This document shows, in pieces, positions 1 through 5,644 of a stretch of DNA of 9,578 nt. Position 1 is the stretch's first letter, and each line of letters begins with the position of its first letter. This DNA comes from an uncultured Acetobacter sp. (GTDB taxonomy: Bacteria > Pseudomonadota > Alphaproteobacteria > Acetobacterales > Acetobacteraceae), in contig CALCDN010000107.1 in the NCBI GenBank assembly GCA_937900755.1, positions 1-9,578 on the forward strand, given 5' to 3'. The position numbers were made by a program, and so were the translations under genes. The notes below the pieces were generated by a model. That model was not told the DNA's origin. It was given only the letters and a program-made list of their open reading frames with translations, and made no database searches.

Positions 1-58
1 GCACAAGCAGCCTGTGCTCGCCCCCGAACAACACCATGACAGACATCGGGTTCAGCAT
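1..58 (-). CDS. Possible 5' end of a divergent gene (partial; ComEC/Rec2-like is one guess)
   Basis: Reading leftwards on the minus strand from an ATG at 58, the frame is open to the window edge and encodes 19 residues, MLNPMSVMVLFGGEHRLLV. Other possible starts in the same frame lie at 46, 37 and 34 (GTG). This is too short to assign by sequence. In many alphaproteobacteria comEC (the DNA-uptake channel) is divergent from gltX, and its N-terminus often has a G-E-x-x-R-type segment before the first membrane helix, which loosely fits. That is inference from gene order, not recognition. Only 38 nt separate this start from the gltX ATG, so if the gene is real the two promoters would overlap each other or the opposite coding sequence. 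Confidence 0.22.
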   Translation of the reverse strand, partial: MLNPMSVMVLFGGEHRLLV

Positions 59-96
59 ATGGCTCCCTGCGCCCGCGCGTGATAAAGAAACGCCCC

Positions 97-1503
97 ATGA
101 CGACCATCCGCACACGCTTTGCTCCGAGTCCGACAGGCCTGCTGCATATTGGCAACGCCCGCGCAGCCCTGTTCAACTTCCTCTATGCCCGTCACCATGG
201 CGGTCAATTCCTCCTGCGTATTGAAGATACCGACCGCGAACGCTCTACCCAACAGGCCGTGGATGTTATTTTTGCAGGCCTGGGCTGGATGGGCATTACG
301 CCCGATGAGGAACCTGTCTTCCAGTCCGCGCGGGAGGCGCGCCACCGTGAGGTGGCACTGGAACTGCTTGAAAAAGGTCTGGCCTACAAGTGCTACTGCA
401 CGCCAGAAGAACTCAAGCAGATGCGCGAGGACGCCATGAAGGCGGGCAAGCCCCCACGCTATAATGGCCTGTGGCGTGACCGCGACCCGGCCGAAGCCCC
501 CGCGGGCGCTCCCTTTGCCGTGCGCATCAAGGCCCCGCGTGAGGGCGAGGCGGTTATTGACGATCTGGTGCAGGGCGAAGTCCGCGTCGCCAACGTGGAA
601 CTGGATGACATGATCATCCTGCGCTCCGATGGCACCCCCACCTACCAGCACGCCGTGGTGGTCGATGACCACGACATGGCCATTACCCATGTGATCCGGG
701 GTGATGACCACCTGACCAACACCTTCCGCCAGGCCATGATCTACCGCGCAATGGGCTGGGACCTGCCGCGCTTTGGCCACCTGCCCCTTATTCATGGCCC
801 CGATGGAGCCAAGCTGTCCAAGCGCCACGGTGCGCAGTCGGTCGTGGAATTCCGCGATATGGGCTACCTGCCCGAAGCCCTGTGCAACTACCTGCTGCGT
901 CTGGGCTGGGGGCATGGGGATGCGGAAATCCTCTCCCGCGAGGAACAGATCAAACTGTTCGACATAGACGGCGTGGGCCGCGCGCCCTCACGCATGGACT
1001 ACGCCAAGCTCGACCACATCAACGCCGTGTGGCTGCGCCAGACCGATGACGTGCGCCTGACCGACGACGTGATGGACCGCCTGAAAAAGCTCGATGGCGT
1101 GACGGTTGATGAAACCACCCGTGCGCGTGTGCTGGCCCTTATGCCCGGCCTCAAGGAACGCGCGCGCACCCTGGTTGAACTGACCGAGAGCGCGGCCTTC
1201 CTTGGCCGCCATGTGCCCCTGCCCATGAACGCCAAGGCCGAAAAGCTGCTCACCCCCGAAGGCCGCGCCCTGCTGGGCGAACTTGCGCGCGACCTGGCCG
1301 TGGTTGAACCCTTCAGCCCCGAAAACATAGACGCCGCCCTGCGCGCCTTTGCCGAACGTGGCGGCCACAAGCTGGGCCAGGTTGCCCAGCCGCTGCGCGC
1401 AGCGGTAACCGGCTCCAACTCCTCCCCCGGAATCGACGCCACATTGCAGGCCCTGGGGCGGGATGAAACACTGGCCAGAATAGGAGCCGTCCTGCATGGC
1501 TAG
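97..1503 (+). CDS. gltX: Glutamyl-tRNA synthetase
   Basis: Class I aminoacyl-tRNA synthetase of the cytoplasm that joins glutamate to tRNA(Glu). In bacteria lacking GlnRS the same enzyme type also mischarges tRNA(Gln) for the GatCAB amidotransferase; the sequence alone does not settle that here. With the ATG at 97 the protein is 468 residues, normal for the family. The N-terminal catalytic core shows TRFAPSPTG then HIGN (17-20, the HIGH motif), RIEDTD (41-46) and KLSKR (239-243), followed by the GYLPEAL and NYLLRLGW segments; the C-terminal part is the helical anticodon-binding region. C99 and C101 look like the first half of the E. coli-type zinc site, but the position of its fourth Cys is Trp126. 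A GTG at 79 would add six residues (MIKKRP). I prefer ATG 97 because the protein then begins directly at the conserved strand and neither start has a strong ribosome-binding site. The last 8 nt overlap pyrB. Confidence 0.96.
   Translation: MTTIRTRFAPSPTGLLHIGNARAALFNFLYARHHGGQFLLRIEDTDRERSTQQAVDVIFAGLGWMGITPDEEPVFQSAREARHREVALELLEKGLAYKCYCTPEELKQMREDAMKAGKPPRYNGLWRDRDPAEAPAGAPFAVRIKAPREGEAVIDDLVQGEVRVANVELDDMIILRSDGTPTYQHAVVVDDHDMAITHVIRGDDHLTNTFRQAMIYRAMGWDLPRFGHLPLIHGPDGAKLSKRHGAQSVVEFRDMGYLPEALCNYLLRLGWGHGDAEILSREEQIKLFDIDGVGRAPSRMDYAKLDHINAVWLRQTDDVRLTDDVMDRLKKLDGVTVDETTRARVLALMPGLKERARTLVELTESAAFLGRHVPLPMNAKAEKLLTPEGRALLGELARDLAVVEPFSPENIDAALRAFAERGGHKLGQVAQPLRAAVTGSNSSPGIDATLQALGRDETLARIGAVLHG
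1482..1486 (+). promoter_or_regulatory. Ribosome-binding site of pyrB inside gltX
   Basis: AGGAG lies 9 nt before the pyrB ATG at 1496, within the last codons of gltX. It supports this ATG as the pyrB start and implies that ribosomes finishing gltX (stop at 1501-1503) can reinitiate on pyrB. Confidence 0.7.
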
Positions 1504-2437
1504 CTTTCCCGGCCGCCACACCCGGCATCTGCTCGGGCTGGAGGGCATGACGCCAGACCAGATCGAGCCGCTGCTGGATCTGGCCGAGAGCTATGCCCTG
1601 CTCAACCGCTCCCGCAAGGTCCCGCGCGACGTGTTGCGGGGGCGCACGCTGATCAACCTGTTTTTTGAAGACAGCACGCGCACGCGCACGTCCTTCGAAC
1701 TGGCAGGCAAGCGGCTGGGAGCGGACGTGATCAACATGTCCGTCGCCCAGTCCTCGGTGAACAAGGGGGAAACCCTGCTGGACACCGCGGCAACCCTGAA
1801 CGCCATGCGCACCGACCTGCTGGTGGTCCGCCACTCGCAGTCCGGTGCTCCCGCCCTGCTGGCGCGCAAGGTGGAGGCCTCGGTCGTCAACGCGGGCGAT
1901 GGCATGCACGAACACCCCACCCAGGCCCTACTGGACGCGCTGACCATCCGCCGCCACCACGGCACCCTTGGGGGGCTCAAGGTCGCCATTTGTGGGGATG
2001 TGGCCCATTCACGCGTGGCGCGTTCCAACATTCACCTGCTCACCACAATGGGCAGTTCGGTCCGCCTTGTTGGCCCGCCAACGCTGGTGCCGGGCAACCT
2101 TGGCCAGCTTGGGGTGGATATCCACCACAGCATGGAAGACGGCCTGCGCGATGTGGACGTGGTGATGATGCTACGCCTGCAACGCGAGCGCATGTCCTCC
2201 GGGCTGATCCCCAGCGCGCGCGAATACTTCCGCTTTTTTGGCCTGGACCGCAGGCGGCTGGACCTTGCCCATAAAAACGCACTGGTCATGCACCCCGGCC
2301 CCATGAACCGTGGCGTGGAAATTGACAGTTCCGTCGCCGATTCCGACCAGAGCGTCATTCAGGAACAGGTGGAAATGGGTGTGGCCGTCCGCATGGCCGT
2401 TCTGGACCGTCTAACCCGCAGCAGGCAAAGCGCATGA
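1496..2437 (+). CDS. pyrB: Aspartate carbamoyltransferase catalytic subunit
   Basis: Catalyses carbamoyl phosphate plus L-aspartate to N-carbamoyl-L-aspartate, the committed step of pyrimidine synthesis in the cytoplasm. The 313-residue length is typical for a catalytic chain. The carbamoyl-phosphate site is clear: FFEDSTRTRTSFE with S60-T61-R62-T63-R64, the mobile-loop lysine K90 (SSVNKGE), and HEHPTQALLD around H140 and Q143. The aspartate-binding half has RLQRER (227-232, the 240s-type loop) and HPGPMNRG (266-273). All key residues I can place are intact. The gene starts inside gltX behind a good AGGAG and ends in an ATGA overlap with the dihydroorotase-like gene. No pyrI regulatory-chain gene is present in the window. 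The paired pyrC'-like gene points to the class of enzyme in which PyrB assembles with a DHOase-like chain; that assembly is inferred. Confidence 0.97.
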   Translation: MASFPGRHTRHLLGLEGMTPDQIEPLLDLAESYALLNRSRKVPRDVLRGRTLINLFFEDSTRTRTSFELAGKRLGADVINMSVAQSSVNKGETLLDTAATLNAMRTDLLVVRHSQSGAPALLARKVEASVVNAGDGMHEHPTQALLDALTIRRHHGTLGGLKVAICGDVAHSRVARSNIHLLTTMGSSVRLVGPPTLVPGNLGQLGVDIHHSMEDGLRDVDVVMMLRLQRERMSSGLIPSAREYFRFFGLDRRRLDLAHKNALVMHPGPMNRGVEIDSSVADSDQSVIQEQVEMGVAVRMAVLDRLTRSRQSA

Positions 2438-3726
2438 CCACCCTTGTTTTTGACAATGTCCGCCTGATCGACCCCGCATCCGGCCTGGACCAGCCCAGCC
2501 GCCTGCTGGTGCAGGACGGGCGGATTGCAGGGCTGGACAAGCCCGGCGCGCAGGGCATGCCCGAAGGGGCAACCCGTGTGGACGGGCAAGGCGCGGTGCT
2601 CTGCCCCGGCCTTGTGGACATGCGCGTGGAAATTGGCGAACCCGGCTATGAATACCGCGAAACCATAGCCTCCGCCACGCGGGCTGCCTCCGCTGGGGGC
2701 ATTACCACCATTGCGGTGCTGCCCACCTGCAAACCCGCCATCGACAACCCCGCCCTGGTCAGGATGCTCCGCGCCCGGGGGGAGGAAACCGGGGCCGTGA
2801 CCATTCTGCCCTATGGTGCGCTGACCAAAGGATGCGAAGGCAAGGAACTGGCTGAAATTGGCCTGCTGCACGAAGCCGGGGCCGTAGCCTTTACCGATGG
2901 CAACCGCGCCATAGACCCCTCCCGCCTCATGCGGCTCGCACTGGCCTATGCCAGCGGGTTCAACGCCATGGTGGTCCAGCACCCCGAGGACCCCTCCCTC
3001 GCGGGTTCGGGCTGCGCCACATCGGGCGCGCTGGCCACACGCCTCGGGCTTGCGGGGATTCCCACCGCCGCCGAATCGATCATGATCGCGCGGGATATCC
3101 GCCTGGCCGAACTGACCGGGGGGCGCCTGCACTTTGGCCACGTCTCCACCGGTGAGGGGCTGGACCTGATCCGCCGCGCCAAGGCGCGCGGGCTGAACGT
3201 GACATGCGATACAGCACCCCCCTATTTTGACCTGAACGAAAACGCGATTGGCGACTTCAGAACCTACGCCAAGTTCTCCCCCCCCCTGCGCAGCGAGGAG
3301 GACCGGCTGGCCGTGTGCGCGGGACTTGCCGATGGCACGATTGACGCCATAGCCTCCGACCACCACCCGCGTGATGCGGATGACAAGCGCCTGCCCTTTG
3401 CACAGGCCGCAACCGGGGGCACGGGCATGGTCACCCTGCTGGGTGTCACCCTGGCCCGTGTACATGACGGCACGCTGAGCCTGCCACAGGCCCTTGGCCT
3501 GCTGACCCACCGCCCGGCCAGCCTGCTGGGCGTGGAGGGGGGCACACTGGCCGTGGGGGCCATGGCTGACCTGTGCCTGTTCGCCCCCGAGCAGAGCTGG
3601 CTGGTAACGGCGGGCAAGCTGCCGGGCCGCGCGCAGAACACCCCGTTCGACCGCCGCCCGCTTGAAGGGCGCGTGCTGGGCACATGGAAGGCCGGACAGC
3701 GCGTGTATGAGGTGGACGTGGCATGA
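2434..3726 (+). CDS. pyrC: Dihydroorotase-like protein, probably non-catalytic (PyrC'/PyrX type)
   Basis: A 430-residue amidohydrolase-fold protein of the type I dihydroorotase family; an active enzyme would cyclise carbamoyl-aspartate to dihydroorotate. Family landmarks are clear: CPGLVDM (57-63), GEPG (68-71), AGGITTI (87-93), TKG with K132, H183 in VQHPED, H236 in FGHVS, SDHHPR with D309, and a C-terminal NTPFDRRPLEGRV segment. However, the D-x-H-x-H-x-R metal/substrate motif reads D62-M-R64-V-E66-I-G68, so both zinc histidines and the substrate Arg are gone, and the substrate Asn of the usual PNT motif is T98. Pseudomonas aeruginosa carries a comparable inactive PyrC' needed for assembly of its PyrB. 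By analogy this is probably a structural partner of the PyrB encoded just upstream, and a working dihydroorotase should lie elsewhere in the genome. ATGA overlaps at both ends suggest coupled translation. Databases may label it simply pyrC. Confidence 0.92.
   Translation: MTTLVFDNVRLIDPASGLDQPSRLLVQDGRIAGLDKPGAQGMPEGATRVDGQGAVLCPGLVDMRVEIGEPGYEYRETIASATRAASAGGITTIAVLPTCKPAIDNPALVRMLRARGEETGAVTILPYGALTKGCEGKELAEIGLLHEAGAVAFTDGNRAIDPSRLMRLALAYASGFNAMVVQHPEDPSLAGSGCATSGALATRLGLAGIPTAAESIMIARDIRLAELTGGRLHFGHVSTGEGLDLIRRAKARGLNVTCDTAPPYFDLNENAIGDFRTYAKFSPPLRSEEDRLAVCAGLADGTIDAIASDHHPRDADDKRLPFAQAATGGTGMVTLLGVTLARVHDGTLSLPQALGLLTHRPASLLGVEGGTLAVGAMADLCLFAPEQSWLVTAGKLPGRAQNTPFDRRPLEGRVLGTWKAGQRVYEVDVA
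3709..3715 (+). promoter_or_regulatory. Ribosome-binding site of plsY inside pyrC'
   Basis: GAGGTGG lies 7 nt before the plsY ATG at 3723, within the last codons of the upstream gene. It supports this start in an otherwise ambiguous ATGA overlap. Confidence 0.6.
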
Positions 3727-4367
3727 GCGGGCAACTTCCCTCCTACGTGCTGTGGCTCATGGCGGCCATGGCGTTCATGGGCTACGCGCTGGGCAGCGTG
3801 CCATTCGGGCTGATCCTGACCAACCTTGGCGGTGCGGGCGACCTGCGCAGCATTGGCTCGGGCAATATTGGCGCCACCAATGTGCTGCGCACCGGCCGCA
3901 AGGACCTGGCCGCCGCAACCCTGGGGCTGGATGCGACCAAGGGTTTTCTGGCGGTGCTGATCGCATGGGTCATGACTTCGCCCGATTATTCCGACCACAC
4001 CGCCTCCCTTGCAGCACTTGCCGCCGTGGGGGGGCACTGCTTTCCCATTTTTCTGGGCTTTCGGGGGGGCAAGGGCGTTGCTACCGGGCTGGGGGCCATG
4101 CTTGCCCTCTCCCCCATTACCGGGCTGGTGGGGTGTGCCGTATGGCTGGGCGTTGCCAAGGCATCTCGCATTTCCTCCGCCGGGGCGCTGGCGGCCTTTG
4201 TGGCCATGCCGGTGGTCATTCTCGCGCTGTACGGGTTTTCCTTCCAGGCCAGCCCCAAGCCGATGGCGACGTTGCTGATCAGCGTACTGGTCATTGCCCG
4301 CCACCATGAAAATATTGGCCGCATCCTCCGGGGTACCGAGTCCCGCATTGGCCAGAAAAAAGACTGA
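3723..4367 (+). CDS. plsY: Acyl-phosphate:glycerol-3-phosphate acyltransferase PlsY
   Basis: Inner-membrane enzyme that moves an acyl chain from acyl-phosphate (made by PlsX) to glycerol-3-phosphate, giving lysophosphatidic acid, the first step of phospholipid synthesis. At 214 residues it has the normal length. Several hydrophobic segments are seen (about 7-33, 62-84, 94-112, 120-146, 153-172 and 180-193), fitting the multi-pass PlsY topology. All three family motifs are present: SGNIGATNV (46-54), the GGKGVAT glycine-rich loop (115-121) preceded by HCFPIFLGF, and HENIGRILRGTE (195-206). The start overlaps the previous stop by ATGA and has a good GAGGTGG site. The neighbouring genes are not lipid genes, so the link is operon sharing only. 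The TGA stop is in the same reading frame as the downstream dprA. Confidence 0.96.
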   Translation: MSGQLPSYVLWLMAAMAFMGYALGSVPFGLILTNLGGAGDLRSIGSGNIGATNVLRTGRKDLAAATLGLDATKGFLAVLIAWVMTSPDYSDHTASLAALAAVGGHCFPIFLGFRGGKGVATGLGAMLALSPITGLVGCAVWLGVAKASRISSAGALAAFVAMPVVILALYGFSFQASPKPMATLLISVLVIARHHENIGRILRGTESRIGQKKD

Positions 4368-4385
4368 CCGGCCCTTGCGCGGCTT

Positions 4386-4400
4386 ACGGCACGGCACGGC
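4386..4400 (+). repeat. Three tandem ACGGC units directly before dprA
   Basis: ACGGC is repeated three times end to end and abuts the dprA ATG at 4401, in the place where a ribosome-binding site would be expected. No purine-rich site is visible in the 33-nt gap. A change in copy number would alter only the spacer, not the reading frame. With three copies it may be chance in GC-rich DNA. Confidence 0.5.
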
Positions 4401-5615
4401 ATGAACAGCCTGCACGCCGCACTGCGGCTTGCACGGACCGAGCAGGTTGGCCCGCGCACATGGCAGCGGCTGGTGGCGCAATATGGCTCCCCGGCCGCAG
4501 CACTGGAGGCTCTGGCGGGCCAGCCCGCCAGAGGGCGCACCCGCCCCGTCATTCCACCAGCAGACAGCATCGAGCGCGAAATAGAGGCAACCCTGGCACT
4601 CGGCGGGCAGTTCCTGACCCTGCTGGACGCCGCTTACCCGCCCCTTCTGCGCCATATCCCCGACGCGCCTCCGGTCCTGAGTGTGCTGGGCAACATGGCC
4701 TGCCTGAGCCAGCCTGGTATTGGCATTGTGGGGGCGCGCAATGCCTCCGCCCAGGGGTTGCGACTGGCTGAAAGCCTTGCAACCGAACTGGCCGACTCCG
4801 GGTTGACCGTTATTTCCGGCCTTGCACGGGGGATTGATAGCGCTGCCCACAAAGGAGCCCTTTACAAACAGGGGCTGACCATTGCCGCCATAGCGGGCGG
4901 GCTGGACCGCCCATACCCACCCCAGAACGCCACCCTACAGGCGCATATTGCCCAGATGGGCGCGGTAATCACCGAGGCCCCCCTTGGCACAGCCCCGCAA
5001 GCCCGCCATTTTCCGCGCCGCAACAGGCTTATTGCGGGGCTGGCCCTTGGCTGCGTTGTGGTCGAGGCCGCCCCCCATTCAGGCACACTGATTACCGCGC
5101 GCATGGCCGCCGATTATGGGCGCGAGGTGTTTGCCGTACCCGGCTCCCCGCTTGACCCGAGATGCAGGGGCAGCAACGACCTGCTGCGCAAAGGCGCCAT
5201 CCTGACCGAACGCGCCGCCGATATTCTGCCCCATATTGCATTATTTGCCCCCGAACACCCGCCAGTGGGTGTGACACACACAAAATCCGCACCGGACCTG
5301 TTTGCATCTCTCCCCCCCTCCGCCCCGGTGGCTGATAGTGACTGCATTGTTGAAAATTCAATGCAAAAACAGTCACTTGGAAAAATAAACCCGGCCGCGC
5401 CTCCTGTTGTGGATACAGGCACGGACCCCGCCAGACACCTGCTTGAGCTTCTGTCCTTTACACCCGTAGCTGTTGACGATCTTATAAGGCGCTGCCAGTT
5501 CTCGGCTTCTGCCGTTCTGGCCGCGCTCACCCAGCTTGAGCTGTCGGGCCAGGTGACCACCTATCAGGATGGTCGCGTTGGACTAGCTAACGGGCAGGCA
5601 GAAACGAGTAGGTAA
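4401..5615 (+). CDS. dprA: DNA-processing protein DprA (DNA protecting protein)
   Basis: Cytoplasmic single-strand DNA-binding protein that protects incoming DNA during natural transformation and loads RecA on it. The 404 residues contain a helical N-terminal region (about 1-45), the Rossmann-like DprA/Smf core (about 65-280), a low-complexity linker (about 281-343) and a C-terminal winged-helix domain (about 344-396, from ARHLLELL to GRVGLANG). Core signatures are IVGARNAS (109-116), SGLARGID (139-146), FPRRNRLIAGL (204-214), SGTLITA (227-233) and VPGS (246-249). ATG 4401 is the only sensible start: the preceding in-frame stop is the plsY TGA and no ATG, GTG or TTG lies between. No clear ribosome-binding site is seen. 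The linker coding region has an unusually AT-rich stretch with an inverted repeat. Whether the organism is actually transformable cannot be told from this gene alone, since dprA is widespread. Confidence 0.95.
   Translation: MNSLHAALRLARTEQVGPRTWQRLVAQYGSPAAALEALAGQPARGRTRPVIPPADSIEREIEATLALGGQFLTLLDAAYPPLLRHIPDAPPVLSVLGNMACLSQPGIGIVGARNASAQGLRLAESLATELADSGLTVISGLARGIDSAAHKGALYKQGLTIAAIAGGLDRPYPPQNATLQAHIAQMGAVITEAPLGTAPQARHFPRRNRLIAGLALGCVVVEAAPHSGTLITARMAADYGREVFAVPGSPLDPRCRGSNDLLRKGAILTERAADILPHIALFAPEHPPVGVTHTKSAPDLFASLPPSAPVADSDCIVENSMQKQSLGKINPAAPPVVDTGTDPARHLLELLSFTPVAVDDLIRRCQFSASAVLAALTQLELSGQVTTYQDGRVGLANGQAETSR
5337..5377. repeat. AT-rich inverted repeat inside the dprA linker
   Basis: Outer arms AGTGACTG (5337-5344) and CAGTCACT (5370-5377) are perfect inverted copies. 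An inner pair TGCATTG (5343-5349) and CAATGCA (5359-5365) is also perfect, so two alternative or bulged hairpins can form. The stretch 5335-5392 is AT-rich in a GC-rich gene and encodes the non-conserved linker between the DprA core and its winged helix (about residues 312-330). It does not disturb the frame. It may be a small in-frame insertion remnant, a regulatory hairpin, or relaxed linker sequence. Confidence 0.6.
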
Positions 5616-5635
5616 GTGCTGCTTCCGGGCAGGTC

Positions 5636-5643
5636 GGAGAGAG
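5636..5643 (+). promoter_or_regulatory. Ribosome-binding site of topA
   Basis: The purine run GGAGAGAG sits just before the ATG at 5645 in the 29-nt dprA-topA gap; taking GGAG as the core the spacing is about 5 nt. It supports the assigned topA start, which gives the conserved DVVVVESPAKAKTI N-terminus. Confidence 0.6.
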
Positions 5644-5644
5644 T

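Noticed and set aside
79..96. GTG at 79 as the start of gltX
   Set aside because: It adds six non-conserved residues and has no ribosome-binding site; ATG 97 starts right at the conserved strand, though the choice is not certain.
52..915. 287-codon minus-strand open frame antisense to gltX
   Set aside because: It is opposite the GltX catalytic domain with all motifs intact on the plus strand; its product is not recognisable.
4365..4401. PlsY-DprA readthrough fusion, since both genes share a frame with only one TGA between them
   Set aside because: The TGA has no readthrough context, PlsY ends at its usual C-terminus, and DprA begins at its own conserved N-terminus; sharing a frame has a one-in-three chance.
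3264..4850. 528-codon minus-strand open frame antisense to pyrC', plsY and dprA
   Set aside because: It is a composition shadow of GC-rich coding sequence: it spans three real genes with full family motifs, and its translation is low-complexity with no recognisable domain.
5350..5378. TTGAAA in the AT-rich dprA linker as a -35 element
   Set aside because: At 17-18 nt downstream the bases are TCACTT or CACTTG, which do not resemble a -10 box.
5473..5487. TTGACG followed by TTATAA as a promoter for topA
   Set aside because: The two elements are only about 3 nt apart, far from the 16-18 nt needed, and they encode part of the DprA winged helix.
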